In this document: piece by piece, positions 26,210 through 33,725 of the stretch
Position numbering within the stretch: position 1 is the stretch's first letter
Layout: each line of letters opens with the position of its first letter
Assembly: GCA_000230935.2 (NCBI GenBank)
Contig: AGIQ01000013.1
Span: 25,288-89,287 of the forward strand
Source: Mycolicibacterium rhodesiae JS60
Lineage (GTDB): Bacteria > Actinomycetota > Actinomycetes > Mycobacteriales > Mycobacteriaceae
Length of the DNA stretch: 64,000 bases
Direction of reading: 5' to 3'
The notes under the pieces: model-generated
What the model saw: only the letters and a program-made list of their open reading frames with translations
What the model was told of the DNA's origin: nothing
The model's database searches: none
Made by a program: the position numbers and the translations under genes

Positions 26210-26325
26210 GAGAACGTGAGAAGACCGCCCTTCGCTTCTGGTGACGGCGTTCGAGCCGCGAGGTAGGGCCGGGGTACGCCGCTCGTACTCGCGGGGTCTC
26301 GTGGCTCCCGGTAGCTTCAGCTCTT

Positions 26326-26574
26326 ATGACGCTTCCTCCTGACCGCCGACTGGACCTGGAAAGTTTCTGCGATGAGAACCCGCGCCTGCCTCCGCTACTG
26401 GTGACGAGGCCGGAGGCTGCGCGACTCCTGTCGGTGTCCGTCCCCGAGATTGACCGCCTTCGACGCAGCGGCCGACTACTGGCGAAGCGTCATGGCACCA
26501 AAGTGCTATTCCCGGTCGAGGAGCTTGAGCGGTTCGTTGAGACGCTCCCGTGGGAGGTTGATCTCCCTAGCTGA
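26326..26574 (+). CDS. Small helix-turn-helix (excisionase/MerR-like) protein
   Basis: An 82-residue protein with one helix-turn-helix of the excisionase (HTH_17) kind: LLVTRPEAARLLSVSVPEID, RLRRSGRLLAKRHGTKVLF and PVEELERFVETLP. It has the layout of Xis/AlpA-like DNA-binding proteins that read a site and then position a short winged segment. The ATG at 26326 has no ribosome-binding site, but TAGCTT at 26311-26316 lies about 8 nt upstream, which fits a leaderless transcript. It is 280 bp inside the left end. A second HTH of this kind sits next to the integrase, so this one may regulate rather than excise. Confidence 0.7.
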   Translation: MTLPPDRRLDLESFCDENPRLPPLLVTRPEAARLLSVSVPEIDRLRRSGRLLAKRHGTKVLFPVEELERFVETLPWEVDLPS

Positions 26575-26690
26575 GGCGGTGCCTATCGGGAGCTACCGGG
26601 AGTTGAAGCCGCATATAACGCAGTTGACCTGCACATTTGCCTTAGGGTCAGCGCGGTTCCGACATGGGAAGAACGAGCCGAAACGAAAAC

Positions 26691-26710
26691 GTGCTGACCG
26701 CCGTCAGCAC
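26691..26710. terminator. Bidirectional hairpin terminator
   Basis: GTGCTGAC (26691-26698) pairs with GTCAGCAC (26703-26710) around a CGCC loop. It is followed by CCTTTTG on the plus strand and by GTTTTCGTTT on the minus strand. It ends the HTH gene transcript and the converging ATPase pseudogene, overlapping the latter's stop codon. Confidence 0.65.
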
Positions 26711-28194
26711 CCTTTTGCTCGCCCTTCGACCCAGGGGCGACCTCTGATGATCAAGCCAAGACCGGTTCTGTACAGACGCGGGATCTCGTAGGAGGTGGCC
26801 GTGATCACTCGCCCAGTGTTCGGACGCACAATCCCGATTTCGAATAGGCGCTCAAGCAGAGTGTCTGCATCAGCAGGGTCCAGCCCTTCCATCAAATCCA
26901 CCAGCTCGTCTCTAGTGAATTCTGCCTTGGTTTGTCCGCTGAACCGCCGAAAATGCTCGCGGAGATCCGGAAACTCGGCCAGGAACGACTCGTAACGGAT
27001 CTCGGAGGTGCGGGTAAATGCTTCTCGAATGACTTCTCTAGACAGAAGAGCGGTTGTGCCCACCTCGCCGAGATCTCGCTGCTTTTGTGCGGCGGTATTC
27101 GCGAGCACAATCGAATCGCGCGGCAACACAGTTGCTCGACCGTCCTTTACCCGCTCGACCAGCCAGTCCACAATTGCTGCTTCGCGCTCCCCGGCGTAGG
27201 CGGTACTCGGGAAAATCGTGGTTAGCGCTGATAACCTCTCATCGGCGGTCCAATCGTCCGGCTCCCTGCCTCGAAGACTGGGCAGTTTTTCATCGACATA
27301 CGAACGCACAGCCTGCTTACGAACCGCCCTCTTCACCAGCAGGCTCGTGAGATGTGTCGAGGACCAATTCAGTTCAATACGCTTATCAGTCAGGTGGTCT
27401 TTGTTTGTGAAGTCGAGCTCAGCCCATAGATCCGTACGCAGGAGTACTTTTGGCTGAATCGAAGTAAACTGGCGCCGGATCTGCATCGATGCAGTCATCA
27501 GTCCTTCGAGTGCGCGTTGCCTCTCGTTGCGGTCAGCAGGCCAAATCTCATCGATCTTGTCGAATAAGAGCCATAGAACCTTGTTCTTTTACTTCAGGGC
27601 AGAATCGACATCCTGAAGGAGCGTCACCACGTCGAGAGTTCGTTTGCCTCCTTTGATGGCGACACTGGCACCCCCCGCAGTGACGGTTACCTGTTCCGGC
27701 GCATTCCCGATCGCAAGTTCCCATAGCTCACGGAGAAGTGGACCCACCCTGAAATCACGCCGCTCACCCAAAGCGGCCATTAAGTCCTTCAGCGGCCCTC
27801 TCGGCACCGAGAAAGAACTGTCGAGCGCCAATCCAGCCTTTATTGCGATGTACAACCGCCATAGCCGGTCATGATCGTAAGTATCGGTGGTTGATTTCAG
27901 CGTCTGAATATCACCAGTCGCGACCTCGGAAAGATCGCCGAACCCACTACCCGCTCCGATGATCACGTTATCAAGCGCCCCGCCCGCGATCCTCCTAACG
28001 GTTGGCTCGAACTTGGTGAATAGCTCAAAGAGCGCGCTTTTACCCGTCCCCTTCGCACCCAACGCTAACCAGACGCGATTCTTCAGGAATTCGTCGAAGT
28101 CTCCGGTCCTGACGAACAGTCTGTCGAGGTCTTCTTCCCCCTCAGAATTCACAGACCCAAAATCAAGGACTTCGAGCGCTTCTTGCTCGGACAT
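26704..28194 (-). pseudogene. P-loop ATPase (Sll1717-like) interrupted by an in-frame stop
   Basis: One reading frame of about 497 codons is split only by a TAA at 27589-27591. The N-terminal part starts MSEQEALEVLDFGSVNSEGE and has Walker A in LALGAKGTGKSALFELF. Directly after the stop the same frame continues KNKVLWLLFDKIDEIWPADR, a Walker B-type strand, and runs on through LDFTNKDHLTDKRIELNWSS to the end. A change of GAA to TAA (LKEKNKV) would explain the break. Such stand-alone P-loop ATPases of the Sll1717 kind occur in mobile elements, sometimes near defence genes. As it stands the product would be truncated after about 201 residues, lacking Walker B. Confidence 0.75.
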
Positions 28195-28436
28195 AAGCCT
28201 CCCCAAACATCGTCGATTGACGGTACAACGGGGCCACCTACGATGCTGGTTGCCACGCGGCGCGGATCGCTCAGCGCCCCGTCGAGGAGGACTGCGCCGG
28301 GCGGTCCTTGTCGGTGCCGAGTTCACGTTCTCTCAACTAAAGAGCTGAGAGCTTCCGCGGGAGCGCCAACAGGCTTATCGGTCCACTGATCCTGCACAAG
28401 TTCGATAGGTTCTGAGCTGCAGCTATGCCCAACACT

Positions 28437-28475
28437 CGTCGCGACGTAACGCGACGCGTTACACTTTCAAAGTGT
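28437..28475 (+). promoter_or_regulatory. Toxin-antitoxin operator with overlapping palindromes and -10 element
   Basis: Three perfect palindromes lie side by side: CGTCGCGACG (28437-28446), GTAACGCG-A-CGCGTTAC (28446-28462) and ACACTTT-C-AAAGTGT (28461-28475). The last two are centred 14 bp apart. TACACT at 28460-28465 fits a -10 box 8 nt before the toxin GTG, so binding of the ribbon-helix-helix antitoxin here would block a leaderless promoter. Confidence 0.6.
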
Positions 28476-28743
28476 GTTCCCTCCCGTCACTTGGACAGAC
28501 AAGAGTGAGGAACACATTGCGCGCCATAACGTGCGGCCTGGCGACGTGGAGGACGTCCTCTACTCTCGACCGCGCTACCGAACGGCTGGCATCGATGACA
28601 CCACCGTCGTTTTCGGCCAGACCCGAGCGGGGCGCTATCTGGTCGTTGTCGTAGCAGATGCATTTGACGGCGGCACATACATCGTCACTGCAAGAGAAAT
28701 GACAGATTCCGAGAAGCGGCTATTCAAAAGGAAGGGGTGTTGA
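28474..28743 (+). CDS. brnT: BrnT-family toxin
   Basis: An 89-residue protein matching the BrnT ribonuclease-toxin family. It starts FPPVTWTDKSEEHIARHNVR, has the central VVFGQTRAGRYLVVVVADA, and ends with the family hallmark TAREMTDSEKRLFKRKG. Known BrnT proteins have a RelE-like fold and cleave RNA. The start is GTG at 28474, apparently leaderless behind TACACT. The stop is 1 bp before the antitoxin start, toxin first, the order usual for brnTA. Palindromes upstream look like autoregulatory sites. Nothing indicates truncation. Confidence 0.8.
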   Translation: MFPPVTWTDKSEEHIARHNVRPGDVEDVLYSRPRYRTAGIDDTTVVFGQTRAGRYLVVVVADAFDGGTYIVTAREMTDSEKRLFKRKGC

Positions 28744-28744
28744 T

Positions 28745-29167
28745 ATGAACGAAGATGGACTGGACGCACTGCGTAACCACTACGACACCACGGACTTGAC
28801 CTCGGAGCTTGAAACCGCCGAACTCGATACCGAGATAGAGCAATCTCCCATGGTCGGCATAACGGTGCGATTCCCGGCAGAAGTGTTACAGCAGGTTCGC
28901 GCAGCCGCAGCAGCGGTTGGCGTCAAACCGACAGCTCTCATCCGGAAGTGGGTTGAACAGCAACTGAATCCGCGCAAATCTCAGGTTGCCACTTCAGCTG
29001 TTGGGTTCACCCAACTCTTCGCCGGGGGCACTGCTTTTTTCGACAAGACCACACGCATCGACTTCCCTTCCGCCCTATTCGTGAGTCGGCATGAAGAACA
29101 TTTCGACGCGGCAGACACGGACGCGTTTGTCCGACGAGCAGCTGAACTTGCTGCGACGCGGGGATGA
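28745..29167 (+). CDS. brnA: BrnA-like ribbon-helix-helix antitoxin with long C-terminus
   Basis: A 140-residue protein. Residues ~36-75 (MVGITVRFPAEVLQQVRAAA, VGVKPTALIRKWVEQQL) form a ribbon-helix-helix DNA-binding and dimerisation unit as in BrnA/CopG antitoxins. The acidic N-terminal 35 residues (DLTSELETAELDTEIEQ) could wrap the toxin. The C-terminal ~65 residues (SAVGFTQLFAGGTAFFDKTT and SALFVSRHEEHFDAADTDAF) are not typical and make the protein longer than usual antitoxins. The ATG at 28745 follows the toxin stop by 1 bp. The stop overlaps the next gene by 4 bp (ATGA), so three genes form one operon. Confidence 0.7.
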   Translation: MNEDGLDALRNHYDTTDLTSELETAELDTEIEQSPMVGITVRFPAEVLQQVRAAAAAVGVKPTALIRKWVEQQLNPRKSQVATSAVGFTQLFAGGTAFFDKTTRIDFPSALFVSRHEEHFDAADTDAFVRRAAELAATRG

Positions 29168-29679
29168 GCATGGACGCCACCGCGGATGAGCCGATGTCAC
29201 TGGCAGAGGCAGCTGCTAAAGCTCGATCGGAGCTACCTCCGTTCGACCCTTCGCTTGAAAGCCTCGTCATGTACATCAACCTTCTCGACACCACGGAAAT
29301 TGGTGTGACACTTCATGTGAAGGGAATTGTCGTTTCCGGACTTCTTATCTCTGGACGCAGCTACTTCAACTTGATGGTTCGAGACCTGGAGATGGACGCA
29401 GACAGGAGCGCAGACCCCGCCAGTTCTAGTGGCGCTCGGGCGTTCGCTGATTTTTTTCGGATGAGCCTGGAACGCCAGGAGCGTGCGCGCGACGAATATC
29501 GATCCACTGAGAAACTGCCCCCACGTCCGCATCACATCTGCCTTCGTCAGGCGACTTCGTTCACGCCGACCGAGCCGATTCGCCAGAGCCTGTGGCGCGG
29601 CAGACTGGTTGAGGTCGATGCGTGGTCGTTAGGGTACTTCGGCGAAAGAATCCCCCCTCTCCCTCCCGAGTCGACGTAG
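29164..29679 (+). CDS. GvpU-like protein, third gene of the toxin operon
   Basis: A 171-residue protein. The segment YINLLDTTEIGVTLHVKGIV, VSGLLISGRSYF and the later HHICLRQATSF ... LWRGRLVEVDAWSLG resemble gas-vesicle accessory protein GvpU as I remember it. No other gas-vesicle gene is present here, so a gas-vesicle role is unlikely. The family may serve another purpose in actinobacterial accessory regions. The ATG overlaps the antitoxin stop, so it is translated with the toxin-antitoxin pair. The N-terminus (MSMDATADEPMSLAEAAAKA) is acidic; no membrane segment or signal peptide is present. The family call is by eye and uncertain. Confidence 0.5.
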   Translation: MSMDATADEPMSLAEAAAKARSELPPFDPSLESLVMYINLLDTTEIGVTLHVKGIVVSGLLISGRSYFNLMVRDLEMDADRSADPASSSGARAFADFFRMSLERQERARDEYRSTEKLPPRPHHICLRQATSFTPTEPIRQSLWRGRLVEVDAWSLGYFGERIPPLPPEST

Positions 29680-29896
29680 CAGCAGCGCCGCGTCGATCAG
29701 CCCGCTGTACCGACGAATGCCGGAGTGCGTCGGTGGTCCAAAACCCGGACCATCACCGACTGGCCGTAGCGAGGAACTCCCCCAGCTCTACCAGATGCCG
29801 AATTGGGGTACGGTCCAGAGTTGCCGACCGGCAACTCGCCCGACACCATGGAGGCCCGGAGTGCCGCACAATCGCACGGCGCTTTAAGCTCGACCC

Positions 29897-30181
29897 GTGC
29901 AGAATGGGCGAACCTACGTCGAGATCGGCAGGGGCGTATTTGTGAACGCCGACCAGATAACGCAAATTTCAGTATCTGGACCCATCGGCCAAGAAGTAAT
30001 CCGAATTGCGGTCGGAACTATACAAGGCTGGTGCTTTCATGACGACATGGTTCCTCCCGCAAGCGCCCATACAGTCATGCTGCAGTTGTTGTCGGCGTTA
30101 GGACGAGATGCCGACAACGACGAGAGTCGGATGCGGATTCTCACCTTCATCGACGGGTCTGTCCAAGCACGCTATTTGTAG
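29897..30181 (+). CDS. Small uncharacterised protein
   Basis: A 94-residue protein, MQNGRTYVEIGRGVFVNADQ onward, that I do not recognise. Alternating beta-type segments (ITQISVSGPIGQEVIRIAVG) and an acidic C-terminal part are visible; there is no signal peptide or membrane helix. The GTG at 29897 has TAAGCT at 29885-29890 six nt upstream, fitting a leaderless promoter. It is followed after 11 bp by the next unknown gene. The 217 bp before it (29680-29896) contain no convincing gene. Confidence 0.55.
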   Translation: MQNGRTYVEIGRGVFVNADQITQISVSGPIGQEVIRIAVGTIQGWCFHDDMVPPASAHTVMLQLLSALGRDADNDESRMRILTFIDGSVQARYL

Positions 30182-30192
30182 GAGTCTGAACC

Positions 30193-30930
30193 ATGGCCTC
30201 GATCTGGGACGAGACCAACGAATCGGCGCAGGAGCCGGTCGCGACTAAAGGTTCGCGAGAACCAGTTGGCTTTCAAGGCTCGGTCGACGCCCGCTCAGCA
30301 GAGATCCGCAACGAGAGCGCTTCAGCAGCGGCCGCGGCACGAGGCCGTGACGAACGGCTGGCGACCATTCGGTACCACGCAGACGGCCAACTCCGCCGGG
30401 CAGGACTGCAGGCTGCATCAGTGCTCACAGATCGAGGCGTGCCAACTCAAGCATTGACGGTCACAAAGTACGGCGGTCGAAAGCCGCGCCCAAGAAATGT
30501 CGCGACCGGTTGGTATCTCGGCAAGTACACCAGCGTGATTAATGATGACCGCGGCTACTATGAGTCCGAGGATCACCGCTACTTCCTCCATAGTGACGGA
30601 AGGCTCGCGCCGTTCAATGGACACAGGCGGACGAGTCCCACGCCAGGCGAGAGCATCGAAATCTGGAATGAGCTGCTTCGTTTCGAAGCCAGCTACAAGG
30701 TGATGATCGATTCGATTGACATCTTTTTCACAGACGCATCCGGTGTTCTTCGTTTCGGCGGGCTTATCAACGATCCGTCCACCCTGCTGGTCGGTGAGTT
30801 CGCCTTCAACGAGGCCGACGCAAGCTTGTATTTCAACGCCGACTACTTCAACAACCGACCATTCGAGGCGCGGATGCTGCAAATCGATCATCTCCTCATT
30901 GAGCTTGTCGCACAGAAATTGGCATCGTGA
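30193..30930 (+). CDS. Uncharacterised protein of the integrative element
   Basis: A 245-residue soluble protein without recognised motifs. The first ~75 residues are polar and alanine-rich (AEIRNESASAAAAARGRDER) and may be helical or disordered. The rest looks globular with many aromatic residues (GWYLGKYTSVINDDRGYYES, DASLYFNADYFNNRPFEARM). The ATG at 30193 is preceded by AGGAGTCTGAACC. It is cotranscribed with the preceding 94-residue gene. Downstream, 30931-31079 shows no gene. It could be a cargo function; no assignment is made. Confidence 0.6.
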   Translation: MASIWDETNESAQEPVATKGSREPVGFQGSVDARSAEIRNESASAAAAARGRDERLATIRYHADGQLRRAGLQAASVLTDRGVPTQALTVTKYGGRKPRPRNVATGWYLGKYTSVINDDRGYYESEDHRYFLHSDGRLAPFNGHRRTSPTPGESIEIWNELLRFEASYKVMIDSIDIFFTDASGVLRFGGLINDPSTLLVGEFAFNEADASLYFNADYFNNRPFEARMLQIDHLLIELVAQKLAS

Positions 30931-31079
30931 GCAGTTGTACGAGAATCCGGCCAACACGCGGGAGGCCCCGAGCTGTGCCTAAACCAATCTGGCCCGCGAA
31001 TGGCAATCTGGGGCACACCCATGCTGGACACGCCTCACGCCGTCGATTGGTGTCAAACTAGGGTCGACTAGGTAATTGA

Positions 31080-31108
31080 TTGACAATTGTCCATGAACCT
31101 CTTAGAGT
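31080..31108 (+). promoter_or_regulatory. Near-consensus SigA promoter with palindrome, for the resolvase
   Basis: TTGACA at 31080-31085 and TAGAGT at 31103-31108 are separated by 17 bp. The -35 box overlaps a perfect palindrome GACAATTGTC (31082-31091), a likely operator. The resolvase start is 36 bp further on, behind a GAGGGAGA ribosome-binding site. Confidence 0.7.
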
Positions 31109-31144
31109 CTATTTTGACAGTTGGGGCTAGCGAGGGAGACCGCC

Positions 31145-31693
31145 ATGGGACAGCGAATCGGCTACCAGCGAGTGAGCACCGTCGACCAGAACACTGACCG
31201 GCAACTCGATGGGGTCGCGCTGGACAAGGTCTTTACCGACAAGGCCAGCGGAAAGAACACCGACCGCCCAGAGCTAACCCGCGCCGTCGAGTACGTCCGT
31301 GAAGGTGACACGCTCGTCGTGCACTCAATGGACCGACTCGCCCGCAACCTCGAAGACCTACGCCGTCTCGTTAGGGAACTTACGGGCCAAGGCGTCAAGG
31401 TCGAGTTCGTCAAAGAGAACCTCATCTTCGCCGGTGACGACTCGCCCATGAACACCCTTCTGCTCTCGATGCTTGGAGCCGTCGCGGAGTTCGAACGGTC
31501 CATGATCCTTGAGCGCCAGCGTGAGGGAATTGCTATTGCTAAAGCCGCTGGCAAGTACAAGGGCCGCAAGGCATCGTTGACCGATGCACAGGCCGGCGAG
31601 CTACGGAACCGGCTGGTGGCCGGTGAGTCCGTCACGACCCTCGCCCGTGAATACCGGGTTAGCCGCCAGACGGTCTACAACTACGCCAGCTGA
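31145..31693 (+). CDS. Small serine recombinase (resolvase/invertase)
   Basis: A 182-residue serine recombinase. The N-terminal catalytic domain starts MGQRIGYQRVSTVDQNTDRQ with the nucleophile Ser-11. Further on it has DKASGKNTDRPEL, VVHSMDRLARNLEDLRRLVR and SMLGAVAEFERSMILERQRE. The C-terminal helix-turn-helix is LVAGESVTTLAREYRVSRQT. Length and layout are those of Tn3-type resolvases or DNA invertases. I use the ATG at 31145, with GAGGGAGA 8 nt upstream; an upstream frame is less likely. Together with a tyrosine integrase in the same element it is unusual; it may resolve dimers or invert a segment. Confidence 0.9.
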   Translation: MGQRIGYQRVSTVDQNTDRQLDGVALDKVFTDKASGKNTDRPELTRAVEYVREGDTLVVHSMDRLARNLEDLRRLVRELTGQGVKVEFVKENLIFAGDDSPMNTLLLSMLGAVAEFERSMILERQREGIAIAKAAGKYKGRKASLTDAQAGELRNRLVAGESVTTLAREYRVSRQTVYNYAS

Positions 31694-31700
31694 CCCCCTG

Positions 31701-31723
31701 GGGGGTGCCTCTCGCACACCCCC
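31701..31723. terminator. Weak hairpin between converging genes
   Basis: GGGGGTG (31701-31707) pairs with CACCCCC (31717-31723), in the 77-bp gap between the resolvase and the primase-like gene. No T-run follows, so termination is tentative. Confidence 0.35.
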
Positions 31724-31770
31724 TCCGCTCACCCTCGTACGGCCAGCGACACCTCTCTCTCCGCAGAATC

Positions 31771-33279
31771 TCAGCTCGCCGCAGCCAGCCGCGCTTCCCG
31801 CTTACGCCTGGTGCTGGCCGCCACATCCAATTGGTTCTGGTTGTACCCCGCCGCCAAGCCCGCCTCAAGCACAGCAAACCTATCTACAGTGCCGTGGCCC
31901 TCAGCTAAGCGGTTATCCATCCACGCGTCGTACCACTTCTGGCACGACAGCTTCTTAGGTTCATTCTTCTGTGAGCTGGGGGTTTCAGAACTTACAGGCG
32001 CGACCCCGCCGCCACCCTGGCGGGCATCGCCACTCCCACTGAACTGCCCTAAAGCACCCTGGCGGGAGTCGCCACCCTGGCGGGGGTCTGCCAGCCGATA
32101 GCGGAACCCTGAACCGGCCTTTATCGCAACAATCCGTCCATCCTCAGCTAACTCTGCAATGGCCTGATCGAACCACTTCCGGTTATCACTCGTCACGCCC
32201 GAACGCAGCTCATTGCCCGACATCTCGCCATTCCTACGCAAAAGCTCAAGGATGCTGCGAATAACCGAATCCAACCGCCCAGCGTCGAAGCCGTCCTTCT
32301 CAATCGCCCTCGCCTTACCGCGTTCCTCAAAGCGCCGACGGTTGATCTCGGCCTCATCCCGTTCGAGACCGGCCCTCGTATCGTTGGATACCGCCATCAC
32401 CGTCGCAGACCAGTCCCATTCCCGCTTGGTGACCTCAAGACTCCCGTGCATGATCGCCAACAACGCCGCCACCTTGCAGCGGGTGAGCATCGCATGGCCG
32501 TCAAGGCGATGCCCTTCGCCGCGCAGCCGTGCCCGTCGAATGGCCCGGATCGTGGATCTGATCTCCGGTAGCCCATAGACGACTTCCACCACCCGGCCGC
32601 CATCACCCCAAGTCGGCAACACCATGTCCAGCGGGGCCGGTGGGTCGCTATCCAGGTCGGGTGCGTCGAGGTCGGTCGTTGGTGCCCAGAGGAACCGTTG
32701 CGGCAGCCCGCCCGACGCACCGCCGAGGATGACGCCCGCGTGTCCGGGCTGGACGCCCAACGACAAGCACATCCGGTATGAGTGAGCCTCGACGATCCGC
32801 GTGGTGTCTTTCTTGGCGTTTGCCTGCCCTATCGGCTCACCCATCGCGGCAGCTTTCAGTTCCGATAACAAGATGCTGCCTGACCGGCCCGCGATACCCG
32901 CGAGCTTGTCGATCTCGGACGCGGTGAAAATTACCGGGACGGGCGGCTTGCCCCCGTCACGTTGCACGAACTGTTCGGCTATGCCCTCACCGGAACCAAG
33001 CGGCAGTTCCAGGACGCCACCGGGCCAAGCCAACCGCGCTACGGCATCACTGGCACCCTTACCGTCGCCCGACTCACCCACAAAGGCACATAGCAGGTTC
33101 AGGCTGGCGCGATCAGAGACAGCAGCCGGTAGCTGCACCCACGGTGGAGTGCTGGCCGCAACCCGCAACAACACGCCGAAGAGCGACGCCCACGGTGACG
33201 CCATCTGTGCCCGCGCCCACCCGTGAATCTTTTCTAACTGCTCGCTATCGGAGTTCAAAAAGAACTCTTCGGTATTCAT
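31771..33279 (-). CDS. Primase/ATPase-like replication protein of the element
   Basis: A 502-residue protein similar in layout to DUF3987 or primase-associated ATPases found next to xis/int in actinobacterial elements. Residues ~60-75 (LLCAFVGESGDGKGASDAVA) resemble a P-loop, but the usual Ser/Thr after GK is Gly. A winged-helix-like region follows (ILELLRRNGEMSGNELRSGV). Three RQG units (DPRQGGDSRQG, GDARQGGGG) come from repeats of ACCCTGGCGGG at 32014-32024, 32056-32066 and 32074-32084. The C-terminus is basic. The start ATG at 33277-33279 lies 70 bp downstream of the xis-like gene. Function in replication is inferred from position. Confidence 0.6.
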   Translation of the reverse strand: MNTEEFFLNSDSEQLEKIHGWARAQMASPWASLFGVLLRVAASTPPWVQLPAAVSDRASLNLLCAFVGESGDGKGASDAVARLAWPGGVLELPLGSGEGIAEQFVQRDGGKPPVPVIFTASEIDKLAGIAGRSGSILLSELKAAAMGEPIGQANAKKDTTRIVEAHSYRMCLSLGVQPGHAGVILGGASGGLPQRFLWAPTTDLDAPDLDSDPPAPLDMVLPTWGDGGRVVEVVYGLPEIRSTIRAIRRARLRGEGHRLDGHAMLTRCKVAALLAIMHGSLEVTKREWDWSATVMAVSNDTRAGLERDEAEINRRRFEERGKARAIEKDGFDAGRLDSVIRSILELLRRNGEMSGNELRSGVTSDNRKWFDQAIAELAEDGRIVAIKAGSGFRYRLADPRQGGDSRQGALGQFSGSGDARQGGGGVAPVSSETPSSQKNEPKKLSCQKWYDAWMDNRLAEGHGTVDRFAVLEAGLAAGYNQNQLDVAASTRRKREARLAAAS

Positions 33280-33312
33280 AAATTCCCTTTAGTAATCGTT
33301 TAGGCGGTATAA

Positions 33313-33358
33313 GCAGCCGCTAAGCTAACCACCTAAGAAGGCTTAACGCTTAGGCTGC
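33313..33358 (-). terminator. Imperfect inverted repeat between xis-like and primase-like genes
   Basis: GCAGCCGCTAAGC (33313-33325) and GCTTAGGCTGC (33348-33358) pair with a 2-nt bulge; CCTAAG and CTTAGG give additional pairing inside. It begins at the xis-like stop codon and could attenuate transcription into the primase-like gene, or be a binding site. Confidence 0.4.
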
Positions 33359-33532
33359 GAACTTCGCTTCAAACCAGGCCTCGATGTCGGCGCGCTTCCA
33401 GACCCGCCTACGGCCAATTTTCGCCGATAGGGGCAGCTCACCCAACCGTTCCCAGTACCGAATGGTGTCGATGCTGCGCCCGCTGTATTCGGCAATACCT
33501 GCCGCGTCTATGAACGTGTTGTGTTCCGACAC
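33350..33532 (-). CDS. Excisionase-like helix-turn-helix protein
   Basis: A 60-residue MerR/Xis-type DNA-binding protein, starting GTG at 33530-33532 (MSEHNTFIDAAGIAEYSGRS). It continues with DTIRYWERLGELPLSAKIGR and RRVWKRADIEAWFEAKFAA, a single winged helix-turn-helix. Such proteins bend att DNA and favour excision. A longer frame reaching 33655 exists, but the first 41 residues are not of that family. It lies between the integrase and primase-like genes, the usual place for a recombination directionality factor. Confidence 0.75.
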   Translation of the reverse strand: MSEHNTFIDAAGIAEYSGRSIDTIRYWERLGELPLSAKIGRRRVWKRADIEAWFEAKFAA

Positions 33533-33725
33533 TTTCCCGCCTATTCCCCTTGCGTGAATGTTAATCACTGGTGGCCTGTTGACCTGTCGAACTGTACGGG
33601 CGGATGTTTCAAAATCGAAGGAATACAAACCATCGCTGTCCGAACAAGTGGACATGGCCGAAACACAAAATATTGATTACCTGCGGGATTGCGCCGCTAC
33701 ATGTCCAGAAACTTGGACAAATTTG

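Noticed and set aside
26704..27498. Independent gene for the C-terminal half of the ATPase
   Set aside because: It is in the same frame as the upstream part, separated by one stop codon, and coding resumes directly after that stop without its own start signal.
29164..29679. Gas-vesicle gene cluster
   Set aside because: Only one GvpU-like gene; no gvpA, gvpF, gvpN or other components nearby.
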